Assembly: GCF_014635305.1 (NCBI RefSeq)
Contig: NZ_BMCS01000001.1
Span: forward strand, 310,001 to 374,000
DNA: 64,000 nt
Direction: 5' to 3'
From: Williamsia phyllosphaerae
Lineage (GTDB): Bacteria > Actinomycetota > Actinomycetes > Mycobacteriales > Mycobacteriaceae
Shown here: piece by piece, positions 8,996 to 17,761 of the stretch
Layout: every line of letters starts with the position of its first letter
How positions within the stretch are numbered: position 1 is the first letter of the stretch
Translations under genes and position numbers: made by a program
The notes under the pieces: model-generated
The model's input: only the letters and a program-made list of their open reading frames with translations
Database searches by the model: none
Told to the model about the DNA's origin: nothing

Positions 8996-9979
8996 TCAGC
9001 GATCGGCAGCGCCGACATTCTCATCACCTAGAATCTCGGCGTAGCGCTTGTGTAGCCGGAGTAGAACCCCGTGCGTGGTGATCTTCAGTGACAGCCGCTC
9101 GGCACGGGGGAACTTCGCCGACTCCGCGGCGACCCTCGCAATAAGCGTTTCAGCCAGCCGCACCTCCGGCAGCGTCGCACCGGTACCTGCTAATGCGCGG
9201 TATGCGCCCGAGGGTTCGCCGAACACATATCTGCACAGCGCATCATGCGCCTCAGACATTGGCTTGTTCTCGACCACGGACGCTTTCCAGTCGTCTCTCT
9301 TGGTGATCTGTGTCGGATGACGCCGATAGATGATGCCCGGTGTTGCAGAACGCGTCATGCACCCGCCGGACGCACCGAGCCGTAGGAACAAGTCCCAATC
9401 CTCTGATGGAACGTCGCGGTACCCGTCCATCTCGTCCATCACCTCTCGCCTACCCAAGAGCGCGGAGTGGAAGAACGGGTCATGTACGAGCAGTTCCCGT
9501 AGCGACGATTCCTTGTTCGAGGACAGCACGGGCACCGGTTCAAGCGTCCACCGGCCCGGACCGTGGAACACGGTGGAGCAAAAGTTGAAATCTGCGTTTT
9601 CAATTGCTTTCAGCTGACGGGTGAATCGACCAGGCAGAGTGATGTCGTCCGCATCCATACGCGCGAAGAGTGGCGTGTCGGAATTCTCGAGCAGCGCGTT
9701 AGATGCGCCAGGGATTCCCAGTGCTTTGTCTCCGCCGCCGAGCAATCCCAGTCGCGAGTCCTTTCGCGCAAGCCGCCGAACTATGTCGGGGGTCTCGTCC
9801 TCACTCGCGTCATCCAACACGAGAAGCACTGCATCTTCCGGCATTGCGCGCAGTGTCGAGACCACCGCTCGCTGAATAGTTTTGGCAGCATTACGGGCGG
9901 GCATCATGACCGTCAAACGATTTGAGCCCGCGCGGATCGCTCGCTTCCCCAACGGAAGTCCGTCCTCTCGTCGAAACAT
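8996..9979 (-). CDS. Family 2 glycosyltransferase, divergent type D
   Basis: A 327-residue GT2 enzyme with VMMPARNAAKTI at the start of the fold, VLDDASEDET for the first acidic motif and ARMDADDI for the DxD-type metal site, followed by SEDWDLFLRL, the usual ED acceptor-site motif. Unlike paralogues A-C it resembles the capsule/O-antigen type of GT2. It converges on paralogue A with a 15-bp gap. A hand count of one 60-nt line (9241-9300) gives 33 G+C, against 44 in a line of paralogue B (11221-11280), so this gene looks compositionally foreign. Confidence 0.8.
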   Translation of the reverse strand: MFRREDGLPLGKRAIRAGSNRLTVMMPARNAAKTIQRAVVSTLRAMPEDAVLLVLDDASEDETPDIVRRLARKDSRLGLLGGGDKALGIPGASNALLENSDTPLFARMDADDITLPGRFTRQLKAIENADFNFCSTVFHGPGRWTLEPVPVLSSNKESSLRELLVHDPFFHSALLGRREVMDEMDGYRDVPSEDWDLFLRLGASGGCMTRSATPGIIYRRHPTQITKRDDWKASVVENKPMSEAHDALCRYVFGEPSGAYRALAGTGATLPEVRLAETLIARVAAESAKFPRAERLSLKITTHGVLLRLHKRYAEILGDENVGAADR

Positions 9980-10021
9980 GACAACTCTGTACAGACGTAC
10001 TGCGAACCCAAGCAGATTAAC

Positions 10022-10046
10022 ATTGCGTCCTATCGCAACATTGAGG
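10022..10046. terminator. Small inverted repeat after tadG
   Basis: TTGCG and CGCAA flank a 6-base loop just downstream of the tadG stop, in an AT-richer spacer before glycosyltransferase D. It may end the minus-strand pilus transcript, but the stem is only 5 bp and has no clear T-run. Confidence 0.3.
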
Positions 10047-10057
10047 CGGCGACACCA

Positions 10058-10444
10058 CTAGTTGGTGGGTCCTGCGCGCGCGACGGCACGCGCCTGCCGG
10101 ACACCGAACGGCCCGAGGTCGACATCCGTCGTGGCCACGACGACGACGTCCGCACCGTCGGCACGGCATCGCGCGATCGTCACCGGCGAGGTCGCGGCGA
10201 GCGTCCGTGCGGCACCACAGGGATCGTCCTGCGCCAGCATCGCCCGTTGTGCGGCGGCGAGGGCGGCGAGATCGGCCACCGACTGGACCCGGTGTCGGGC
10301 CACCACCGCCGACCCGACGAACACCACCGCGACCACCAGGCTGACGAGTCCGACGATCAACCAGGCGCCGAACACGGTGGCAACACCCCGTTCGTCGTTC
10401 ATCACCCGTGCGCGCCATCGGCGCAGGGTGTGGACGGGCGTCAC
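10058..10444 (-). CDS. TadG/Rv3654c-like pilus-assembly protein
   Basis: A 128-residue protein with one N-terminal membrane segment (about residues 21-50) after DERGVATVFGAW, then a small extracytoplasmic domain. The ERG-ATV-hydrophobic pattern is that of pseudopilin-like TadE/TadG proteins, and the position directly after tadE matches Rv3654c. The GTG start overlaps the tadE stop by 4 nt, so the two are translationally coupled. The product probably acts as a minor component or assembly factor of the Flp pilus. Confidence 0.75.
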   Translation of the reverse strand: MTPVHTLRRWRARVMNDERGVATVFGAWLIVGLVSLVVAVVFVGSAVVARHRVQSVADLAALAAAQRAMLAQDDPCGAARTLAATSPVTIARCRADGADVVVVATTDVDLGPFGVRQARAVARAGPTN

Positions 10445-10809
10445 GACTGCCCCGGTGCCACCGGCTCCATCGCCGCCACAGCCGTGGCACCGAGGTCGAC
10501 GCCCGGGATGAGCACGAGTTCGGCGTGCACGGTCACGACCACGCGGTCGGCGTCAGATCGGATGCTGATCTCCGCGCCACTCGGTGCGGCCGAACGGCCC
10601 ACGGTCATCGCGCGGGCCGAATCACCCTGCGCGGCGACACGCGCCGTCTCGCGCGCCGCGTCGACGCAGCGGACATGCGCACTCACACCCAGCACCGCGC
10701 CGATTCCCAGGATCAGGACCGAGACGATCGCCGCGATGGCGAACGCCGCCTCCACAGACACCATGCCTTGTTCATTGTTTACCGCTGAGCTTTGAACGCA
10801 CCGAATCAT
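10441..10809 (-). CDS. TadE-like minor pilin (Rv3655c type)
   Basis: About 122 residues with the TadE signature EQGMVSVEAAFA followed by a hydrophobic helix of some 22 residues and a short extracytoplasmic domain. TadE pseudopilins are processed by a prepilin peptidase and join the Flp machinery. The start is unclear: ATG 10809, GTG 10824 or the ATG of MVSVEAA (10764) lack good Shine-Dalgarno sequences. The AT-rich upstream DNA is where the normal flp-tadE junction has been replaced by unrelated genes. A minus-strand TAATGT at 10851-10856 could be a private -10. Confidence 0.75.
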   Translation of the reverse strand: MIRCVQSSAVNNEQGMVSVEAAFAIAAIVSVLILGIGAVLGVSAHVRCVDAARETARVAAQGDSARAMTVGRSAAPSGAEISIRSDADRVVVTVHAELVLIPGVDLGATAVAAMEPVAPGQS

Positions 10810-10904
10810 TGCAATCAGACGCACGGCAGAGGCATTCAGTTCCGCTCGTCACATTATTCGTCGGCCGAGTCGCAATGGATCGGGCGTCAGTGTTTACTCC
10901 AAAC

Positions 10905-11705
10905 ATGAAGTGCGCCAAGCACCCAGCGATGGCAGTCATCGTACCGATGTACAACGAGGGGCGTCTCATTCTCCAGACTCTTCGTGCCATCGAGAATCTA
11001 CGACTCACGCCGGTCCATCGCGACGTGCTCGGCGGATTCCGTGTCATCCTCGTCGACAACAACAGCACCGACGACACCGCAGCGATCGTGAGCCAGTTCA
11101 TAGCGGCCGGCACCGAGGTCCCGTTCGAGATGATCACCGAACTCGAGAAGGGCACCGGATCCGCCGCCGACGCCGGCGCGCGTCGGGCCATCGAGCTCGG
11201 CGCGACCTACATCGCCCGCACCGACGCCGACACCCTTCCGGACCCGGACTGGCTCGCCTCGATCATCGCGCCGCTGCTCGCGGGCAAGCGCCTCGTGGGT
11301 GGTCGGGTCCGTGCGCGCAGCGGTGCCGGGATGCAGTCGACGATGTTCAACGCCGTCGGACGACTGTGGCGCGTCGGGCATCTCGTCGAGTGGATCCGCA
11401 CCAGAGACCACGAACCGGACAAACGGCGCAGCTTCGCCGTGGTCGGCAACAACCTCGCGATCGACGCCGAGATGTACGAGGAATCCGGCGGGTTCCCGCG
11501 TACGTCGATCGAGGAGGCCGACGAGGACCAGGTGCTGCAGCAGCGCGTGCGAGCGATCACCGGCGCCGAAGGAATCGCGTTGGCGCCCAACGCGATCGTC
11601 TACACATCGCTGCGACGCCTCGACGAGTACGGCACGCAGGGCTTCGTGTCCTGGTACGCATCATCTGACCGCGCCGCCACGGAGCAGAACACCGACATTC
11701 GCTGA
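10905..11705 (+). CDS. Family 2 glycosyltransferase, paralogue B
   Basis: About 266 residues with the same GT2 architecture as A and C: VIVPMYNEGRL at the start, LGGFRVILVDNNSTDD, ARTDADTLP as DxD-type motif, FAVVGNNLAIDAEMYE and a final TDIR. Neither candidate start (ATG 10905 or ATG 10875) has a Shine-Dalgarno; 10905 gives the N-terminal length of the paralogues. The gene is divergent from tadE with only about 80-95 bp between them, and lies inside the split Tad locus. GC is typical of the genome. Substrates are unknown. Confidence 0.8.
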   Translation: MKCAKHPAMAVIVPMYNEGRLILQTLRAIENLRLTPVHRDVLGGFRVILVDNNSTDDTAAIVSQFIAAGTEVPFEMITELEKGTGSAADAGARRAIELGATYIARTDADTLPDPDWLASIIAPLLAGKRLVGGRVRARSGAGMQSTMFNAVGRLWRVGHLVEWIRTRDHEPDKRRSFAVVGNNLAIDAEMYEESGGFPRTSIEEADEDQVLQQRVRAITGAEGIALAPNAIVYTSLRRLDEYGTQGFVSWYASSDRAATEQNTDIR

Positions 11706-11751
11706 CGCACAACGGACGATCCACCCACGGAACGCGAGGAGTGACCCCACG

Positions 11752-12570
11752 ATGCCCACCGAAGAACTCAGCAGGACAGAGAAATCCACCGTCGCCGTGA
11801 TCGTGGCGGCGTACAACGAGGAGAAGTTCATCCTCGACACGTTGCGCGCGCTCGACCAGCAGCGCTGGGACGACGTCATCCATCGCGATGTGCTGGGGAG
11901 TCCACGGATCATCATCGTGGACAACAACAGCACCGACCGGACCGCGGAGATCGTCGCCGAGCACATCGAGTCGAATCCGCGGTTCCCCGTCGAGCTGATC
12001 ACCGAGAAGCAGAAGGGGCTCGGCTACGCGATCGACACCGCGGCCCGCCACGCCATCGACACCGGCGCCGCGCTCGTCGCGCGGACCGACGCCGACACCA
12101 TCCCGGACACCGAGTGGCTCTCCGAGCTGATCCGGCCTCTGCTCGACGGCAAGCGCCTCGTCGGCGGCCGACTGCGGGCGCGCACCGACGAGGGCTTCAC
12201 CAACGTCGTGTTCAACGCGATCGGCGTCGCCTGGCGCCTGGGGCACGGTGTCGAGTGGTGGCGTACCCGTAAGGAGCCCGACGAGCGTCGGCGCAGCTTC
12301 GCCGTGTGCGGGCCGAACCTTGCGTTCGATGCCGAGATCTACCGCGAGAGTGGCGGTTTCCCGCGGGTGTCGATGGACGACGCCGACGAGGACATCATCC
12401 TGCAGCGCCGGGTCCGCGCCATCACCGGTTCGGCCGGCATCGCGCTGGCACAGAGGGCGGTCGTCTACATCTCGCTGCGCCGCCTGCACGCGTTCGGAAT
12501 CAAGGACTTCGTGACCTGGTACAGCACCAAGGACCGCGACACCACCGGCAAGCAGGTCGACGTCCGCTGA
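11752..12570 (+). CDS. Family 2 glycosyltransferase, paralogue C
   Basis: A 272-residue GT2 enzyme, third member of the family with A and B: VIVAAYNEEKF, NNNSTDRTAEIV, ARTDADTIP and FAVCGPNLAFDAEIY, ending in VDVR. It follows B on the same strand after 46 bp, with GAGGAG upstream of the ATG, so B and C likely form an operon. It ends 1 bp before the convergent alkene reductase gene. Context beside pilus genes raises the possibility that it decorates pilin or a surface glycan; this is inference only. Confidence 0.8.
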   Translation: MPTEELSRTEKSTVAVIVAAYNEEKFILDTLRALDQQRWDDVIHRDVLGSPRIIIVDNNSTDRTAEIVAEHIESNPRFPVELITEKQKGLGYAIDTAARHAIDTGAALVARTDADTIPDTEWLSELIRPLLDGKRLVGGRLRARTDEGFTNVVFNAIGVAWRLGHGVEWWRTRKEPDERRRSFAVCGPNLAFDAEIYRESGGFPRVSMDDADEDIILQRRVRAITGSAGIALAQRAVVYISLRRLHAFGIKDFVTWYSTKDRDTTGKQVDVR

Positions 12571-12571
12571 C

Positions 12572-13678
12572 TCATCCTCGCGTCGGCATGACGGCCTGCA
12601 CGGTCGGGTAGTCGGTGTAGCCGCGCTCGTCACCGAGGTAGAACGTCGATTCATCCGCAGACGTCAGAGGCGAACCGAGGCGCAGCCGCTCGACCAGATC
12701 CGGGTTGGCGATGAATGCGGTCCCGAACGCGACGATGTCGGCCAGACCGTCGTCGACGACCGAGAGTTGCGCCGGACCCGCCGGGAAGTCCTCATACGCC
12801 GCATGGGGGTTGAGCATCAGCACGCCGCCCCACTGTTCGCGGATGGCGTGGGTGAGCGCACGGTGCCCGGGAAATTCGAACACGTCGAGGAAGGCGAGGT
12901 CGCTCGGCAACTCTCGGACGAGCGCCAGGTAGACATCGTCGATCGCATCTTCCTCGATGCAGCTCGCCGTGCAGCCGGGGGAGACGCGTAGCGCCAGTCG
13001 ATCCGAACCGATCGCATCCGCGACCGCGTGTACGAGCTCGACAGCGAACCGGATGCGTCCCTCGACGCTCGTCCCGTATCCGTCGACCCGAACGTTGGCG
13101 TTGGAGCTGAGGAACTGCTGGATCAGGTATCCGTAGGCGCCATGGAGTTCCACGCCGTCGAACCCAGCACGCATGCAGTTCTCGGCGGCGGCCACGAAGT
13201 CCGCTGTGGTGCAGACTATCTCGTGGATCGCCAGCGTCCGGGGTGTCGGATACGGTTTCCGGATCGCGGGCCCCGTGGTCGAGACCCGTACGACGCCGTC
13301 GGCCGCGACCGCAGAGGGCCCCACCGGATGCAGTCCGCCGCCGAGCAGATCTGGGTGACTGTTGCGGCCCGCATGCTGAAGCTGGCCGAAGATCCGACCA
13401 CCGGCCGCGTGGACGCGGTCGGTGACCTGTCTCCACGATTCCGACTGGGCGGCGGTGTGCATACCGGGCGTGAACGTGTAGCCCTGACCGACCGGGCTGG
13501 GCTGCATGGCTTCTCCGATGATGAGGCCCGCCGACGCGCGTTGCTCGTAGTAGTCCGCCATCATCGGGGTGGCCGTATGTGCTGGGCCGTAGGCGCGGCG
13601 ACGCGTCAACGGCGCCATCGCGATCCGGTTGTCGAGGGTCAGATCACCGATGGTGATGGGTTCGAATGCGTGTGACAT
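12572..13678 (-). CDS. Old yellow enzyme-family alkene reductase
   Basis: A 368-residue FMN-dependent TIM-barrel enzyme. It opens with FEPITIGDLTLDNRIAMAPLTRRRA, carries GQLQHAGR, the conserved substrate-binding region ELHGAYGYLIQQFLS and the C-terminal FMN-binding GTAFIANPDLVERL. Such enzymes reduce activated C=C bonds with NAD(P)H. The ATG at 13678 is chosen because the protein alignment begins there; the frame continues upstream without family similarity. It sits downstream of an Lrp-like regulator on the same strand (109-bp gap) within the interruption of the pilus locus. Confidence 0.85.
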   Translation of the reverse strand: MSHAFEPITIGDLTLDNRIAMAPLTRRRAYGPAHTATPMMADYYEQRASAGLIIGEAMQPSPVGQGYTFTPGMHTAAQSESWRQVTDRVHAAGGRIFGQLQHAGRNSHPDLLGGGLHPVGPSAVAADGVVRVSTTGPAIRKPYPTPRTLAIHEIVCTTADFVAAAENCMRAGFDGVELHGAYGYLIQQFLSSNANVRVDGYGTSVEGRIRFAVELVHAVADAIGSDRLALRVSPGCTASCIEEDAIDDVYLALVRELPSDLAFLDVFEFPGHRALTHAIREQWGGVLMLNPHAAYEDFPAGPAQLSVVDDGLADIVAFGTAFIANPDLVERLRLGSPLTSADESTFYLGDERGYTDYPTVQAVMPTRG

Positions 13679-13787
13679 GTCCCGATGGTGCGTCGGGCAC
13701 ACCGGTGCGCCCAGTCGATCGGCGCAGATCTCGGTCTTTTCGACACCGAGACGGAGTGCGGTCGAGGTTCTCGACACCGGGCGCGGA

Positions 13788-14786
13788 TCAGAGCAGGGGG
13801 TCGCGGCCCGCCCTCTTCACGCTCCTGACGAGCGGCGCGGTCTCGACGGCGCGCAGACCGGGGAGCCGCGCGGCCGCGCCCGTGAGGTAGCGGTACAGCT
13901 CGTCGGTACCGGTGCAGTGGGCGGTGGCGTAGAGGTTCGTCGACCCGGTCGTCGCGGCGGCGAAGCTGACCTCGGCGTGCGTCGCGAGTGCGCGGCCCGC
14001 ATCGTCGACGGCAGACGGCGCCACGGTGATCCACAGACTCACCGAGGAGCGCAGCCCCAACAGCTCGGCGTCGAAGTCGATGTCGAAATAGAGGATTCCG
14101 TTCCGGACGAACATCTCCAGACGCCGACTGACCGTTTCCTGGGACAAACCGCTGGCCTGACTCAGTTGCCCGACACCGGCGCGGCCGTCAACGGTCAACG
14201 CGGCCAGGAGTCGTCGATCGGGGTCCTCGAGGTCGACGGGGACCCGGTGGGGCCACGTCTCGTCGACTGTCGGGGCGGCAGACGTGGCGACATCGGGTTT
14301 CGTGAGCAGGCTGTCGGGGCCTCCGAAGAACATGTGCAGACAGGACTGAGCCGTCACCGAGACGACGTCGGGGAGGTCCGAGAGTCGTTTCATCAGAGCG
14401 AACTCCCCGTGGGCGGTGCGGTCGCGGTAGACCATCACGGTGAGTTCCAGTCCGCTCGGCCCGCTCACGACGTTCACCCATGCCGTGTCGTCCCGACGCG
14501 CGAGATTGGCGGCGACGGTGTCCAGATCGTGCGAGACCCTGATCCGGAACAGCGACATCCGCTCGGTGTTGATGTTGGGTTGGGTGACTGCGACAACCCG
14601 CACCCCCGCCCTGGCCCGCAGACGCTGATACCGACGAGCCACCGTCTGATCCGACACCTCGAGTTCTGCTGCCATCGCCGAGAAGGGACGCCGAGCATCG
14701 AGTTGGAGCAGACGCAGGATGGCCCGGTCGATGTCGTCGGCGACATAGGGAGGCACAGGCTCCGAAGGGTCGCCGCGTCGCGTCAC
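13788..14786 (-). CDS. Lrp/AsnC-family regulator with duplicated domains
   Basis: A 332-residue regulator with two Lrp/AsnC modules in tandem: HTH 1 in DDIDRAILRLLQLDARRPFSAMA, ligand (RAM) domain, then HTH 2 in DRRLLAALTVDGRAGVGQLS and a second RAM-like domain. Double-module AsnC proteins are common in actinobacteria. GTG 14786 is preceded by TACACT with a 6-nt gap and no Shine-Dalgarno, pointing to a leaderless mRNA; longer frames upstream are not needed. It probably controls the alkene reductase just downstream, as gene order suggests. Confidence 0.82.
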   Translation of the reverse strand: MTRRGDPSEPVPPYVADDIDRAILRLLQLDARRPFSAMAAELEVSDQTVARRYQRLRARAGVRVVAVTQPNINTERMSLFRIRVSHDLDTVAANLARRDDTAWVNVVSGPSGLELTVMVYRDRTAHGEFALMKRLSDLPDVVSVTAQSCLHMFFGGPDSLLTKPDVATSAAPTVDETWPHRVPVDLEDPDRRLLAALTVDGRAGVGQLSQASGLSQETVSRRLEMFVRNGILYFDIDFDAELLGLRSSVSLWITVAPSAVDDAGRALATHAEVSFAAATTGSTNLYATAHCTGTDELYRYLTGAAARLPGLRAVETAPLVRSVKRAGRDPLL

Positions 14787-14892
14787 GAGTCGAGTGTATT
14801 CGCGCAGAATGCGTCGATTTCCCGTGCGTCTGGGAGTCGGCGGCGCCTGTGGAACGATGCCGACGCCCAGCCACACGAGAAGTCGATTGATC

Positions 14893-15096
14893 TCATCCCA
14901 CCGCGGTGTCGAGGGCCTTGGTGATGATGCCCGTCAGTGCGGAGACGATGTTGTCGCCGGTTACCACCGTGTAGAGGATGGCCCCGAACGCTGCCGCGGC
15001 GATCGTCCCGATCGCGTATTCGGCCGTGGACATGCCCTCGTCGTCGGTGGCTGCGAGCATCGCCCGTGTCTGTAGATCCTGAATCATTCTGTTCAT
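14893..15096 (-). CDS. flp: Flp-type pilin (DUF4244)
   Basis: A 67-residue pilin precursor. The processing region reads DDEGMSTAEYAIG, the actinobacterial version of the Flp motif with Glu and Tyr in the start of the hydrophobic stretch, followed by about 22 apolar residues. It would be cleaved by a TadV/CpaA-type peptidase not encoded here. GGGGGA lies 9-10 nt before the ATG. It follows tadC by 54 bp and in other mycolic actinobacteria is followed directly by tadE; here tadE is about 4.1 kb away. Confidence 0.85.
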   Translation of the reverse strand: MNRMIQDLQTRAMLAATDDEGMSTAEYAIGTIAAAAFGAILYTVVTGDNIVSALTGIITKALDTAVG

Positions 15097-15150
15097 CTTG
15101 ATGTTCCCCCTTGTGCCCGCGACGGCGTGTTCCGTCGCGAAGTTCTTCTG

Positions 15151-15747
15151 TCACAGCAGTCCGCCGTCGAGGACCTTGCCCGCCAGTCCGACGACCACCG
15201 GGACGATGCCCAGGCAGACGAACGCGGGCAGGAAACACAGGCCGAGCGGTCCGGAGATCGCGACGCCCGCGCGCTCGGCCGCGGCGGCGGCGTTGTCCTG
15301 CGCCGCTGCGCGTTCGGTCTCGGCCAGTTCGCGCAGACCCCGCACCGGCGACGAGCCCGCGCGCGCGGAGCGGCGGGCCATGGCGCTCAACGACACCGAC
15401 GACGCCGGCGCGTCCGCAGGCACCTCCCAGGCGTGCGCCGGGTCGGCACCCAGCCCCAGCAGCTCTGACGCCCGACGCAGCGTCCGCGCCATGGCGTCCG
15501 GCGCCGAGTGCGACACGATCTCGGCCGCCGCGGCCACCGGCATCCCCGAGCGCAGGCACACCGCGAACAGGTCGTAGCCGGCCGCGTTGGCGAACGGATC
15601 GTCCCGGTCCCTGGTGACCCCTAGCCAGCGCGCCTCCCGGACGGTTCTCGGCGGCGGCGCAATCCGGTACAGCCGCCACCCGGGACCCGGGATGATCCAC
15701 AGCCCGACCAGCGCGCAGAGACCGGCCACCACCCACACGCCGCTCAC
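15151..15747 (-). CDS. TadC-like pilus inner-membrane protein
   Basis: A 198-residue type II secretion F-domain protein with an N-terminal membrane helix and two C-terminal helices (LCFLPAFVCLGIVPVVVGLAG). The cytoplasmic loop contains the F-domain pattern seen in FDLFAVCLRSGMPVAAAAEIV. With TadB it forms the membrane platform of the pilus motor. GTG 15747 overlaps the tadB stop by 4 nt (GTGA). Confidence 0.8.
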   Translation of the reverse strand: MSGVWVVAGLCALVGLWIIPGPGWRLYRIAPPPRTVREARWLGVTRDRDDPFANAAGYDLFAVCLRSGMPVAAAAEIVSHSAPDAMARTLRRASELLGLGADPAHAWEVPADAPASSVSLSAMARRSARAGSSPVRGLRELAETERAAAQDNAAAAAERAGVAISGPLGLCFLPAFVCLGIVPVVVGLAGKVLDGGLL

Positions 15748-16556
15748 GGGCGCATCACCTTCGCGGTGATCCGTTCGGTCCACCACAGGCCTGTGGCCAC
15801 CAGCGAGACGCCGACGACCAGCAGCGCTCCCCCGATGCCCCCGCCGGACAGGATCGCCAGCGGACGCGCGCCCATCGCCTGACCGAGTCCGATCCCGAGC
15901 AGCGGCAACAGCGCGAGGACGGCCGCAGTGGCGCGGGCACCCGCGAGGGCCGCCCGTGTGCGCTCGGCGAACCGACGCCGGGCCACGAGGTCATCCCGCA
16001 CCGCCCCGAGGAGGTCGGCCATCGGCAAGCCGTGGCGCTCGGCGGTCCGCCAGGCGACGGCCACCCGGTCCCAGGACGACTGATGGGACAGACCGGCGCC
16101 CTCGATGCCCTCGGCGACATCGCCGCCCAGCTCGGCTCGGCCGGCCATCTGGGTCAGCACCCCGGCGACCGCACCGGCCTCACCGACCCCACCCCGGGAG
16201 ACGTCGTCGGCCGCCTGCCGGCAGGCGCGGGCCGGATGCGCGCCCACCGACAACTCCGCGATCATCACCGCGACCGCGTCCAGCAGGAGACCCAGTCCGG
16301 CGTCGAGTTCGTCGGTCCTGCGCTGCAGGGTCATCCGGTGATGGGCGGTCATCGCCGCGATGCCGGCGGCGATGGTCGCCGCGGGCCCGACCACCACGAG
16401 GACGGCGGCACATGCCGCCGCGGCGACGAGCACCGGCGCACCCGGCAGACCGCGGCGCCCTCCGACCCGACCAGCCATTGTCCGCAGACGCGACGTCGGA
16501 CGGGTCTGCGGCCACAGGAGCAGCATCGCGGCCACGCCGGCCAGCAGGGGGCTCAT
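15744..16556 (-). CDS. TadB-like pilus inner-membrane protein
   Basis: A 270-residue membrane protein of the type II secretion F family: N-terminal helices around VLVAAAACAAVLVVVGPAA, an F-domain loop with SWDRVAVAWRTAERHGLPMADLL, and two C-terminal helices. It partners TadC. ATG 16556 overlaps the tadA stop by 4 nt, confirming operon structure and start. Confidence 0.82.
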   Translation of the reverse strand: MSPLLAGVAAMLLLWPQTRPTSRLRTMAGRVGGRRGLPGAPVLVAAAACAAVLVVVGPAATIAAGIAAMTAHHRMTLQRRTDELDAGLGLLLDAVAVMIAELSVGAHPARACRQAADDVSRGGVGEAGAVAGVLTQMAGRAELGGDVAEGIEGAGLSHQSSWDRVAVAWRTAERHGLPMADLLGAVRDDLVARRRFAERTRAALAGARATAAVLALLPLLGIGLGQAMGARPLAILSGGGIGGALLVVGVSLVATGLWWTERITAKVMRP

Positions 16557-17761
16557 CGCGAGCCCGGTTCCGACACCGTCCGCGTCGACCGGGACGAGAG
16601 GAGTCGGTCGAGGTCGGCGCGAGCGTCGGTGAAGCCGTTGTCCCGCAGCCAGACCGGTGCGATCCGGACCAGTCCGTCGGCGCCACGCGTGACGAGACCG
16701 ATCTCCGACACCCCGCGGCGCCCGTCGGCGTCGCGCGCGACGCCGATGACGACGTGGACCGCGGCGGCGAGCTGACTGTGCAGCGCGGCGCGGTCCATGC
16801 CGCCGAGAGCGGCGAGCGCTTCCATGCGTGCGGGCACCTCGGTGGTCGAGTTCGCGTGCAGCGTCCCGGCACATCCCTCGTGACCGGTGTTGAGGGCGGT
16901 GAGCAGGTCGACGACCTCGGCACCGCGCACCTCGCCGACGACGATCCGGTCGGGTCGCATCCGCAGGGCCTGCCGGACCAGGTCGCGGACAGCGACCGCG
17001 CCGACCCCCTCGACGTTCGCGGTCCGCGCGACCAGTCGGACGACGTGCGGATGGTCCGGCGCGAGCTCGACCGCGTCCTCGACACAAAGGATCCGCTCGG
17101 CCGGATCCACCCGCCCCAGCATCGCCGACAACATGGTCGTCTTGCCTGCACCGGTGCCGCCGACGATCAGGAACGCCAGACGGGCGTCGATGATCGACGA
17201 CATGGTCGCGGCGATCTCCGGCGGGATGGCACCACGGTCGACCAGAGCGGCGAGATGCTGTGTCACCGGCCGGAGCACCCGCAGCGACAGGCACGTCCCG
17301 TCGACGCTGATCGGCGGGATCACCGCGTGCAGTCGAACGCTGTATCCGCGGCGGCCGACGTTGCTCAGCTGGCCGTCGACCCAGGGTGCGGCGTCGTCGA
17401 GTCGTTTGCCCGCCCCCAGCGCGAGGCGGACGGCCAGACGGCGCACCGCCGCGTCGTCGGTGAAGCGGACGTCGCTGCGGCGCAGCCCGATCCCGCGATC
17501 GACCCACACCTGATCCGGACCGACGACCAGGATGTCGGCGACGTCGGGATCGGCCAACAGCTCCTCGAGACGCCCGGCCCCCACGAGCTCGGTCTGCAGG
17601 AATCGCAGGGCCTCGAGCAGATCGGTGTCGCCGAGCACTCCCCCGGACTCGGCGCGGATCGCGTCCGCCATCACCTGTGGGGTGGGGTCAGCGGACTCCG
17701 ACGCCAGCCGCTCGCGCACGCGGACCAGCAGGTCCGCACGCTGATCGGTGAGTCCGGTCAT
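16553..17761 (-). CDS. tadA: TadA/CpaF-type pilus secretion ATPase
   Basis: A 402-residue type II/IV secretion ATPase. Walker A is GGTGAGKTT, the Walker B/Asp box region is DRIVVGEVRGAEVVDLL and the His box region includes HANSTTEVPARMEAL. It powers Flp pilus extension at the cytoplasmic membrane face. ATG 17761 overlaps the upstream ssd stop by 4 nt. Compared with gammaproteobacterial TadA it is of normal length. Confidence 0.88.
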   Translation of the reverse strand: MTGLTDQRADLLVRVRERLASESADPTPQVMADAIRAESGGVLGDTDLLEALRFLQTELVGAGRLEELLADPDVADILVVGPDQVWVDRGIGLRRSDVRFTDDAAVRRLAVRLALGAGKRLDDAAPWVDGQLSNVGRRGYSVRLHAVIPPISVDGTCLSLRVLRPVTQHLAALVDRGAIPPEIAATMSSIIDARLAFLIVGGTGAGKTTMLSAMLGRVDPAERILCVEDAVELAPDHPHVVRLVARTANVEGVGAVAVRDLVRQALRMRPDRIVVGEVRGAEVVDLLTALNTGHEGCAGTLHANSTTEVPARMEALAALGGMDRAALHSQLAAAVHVVIGVARDADGRRGVSEIGLVTRGADGLVRIAPVWLRDNGFTDARADLDRLLSSRSTRTVSEPGSR

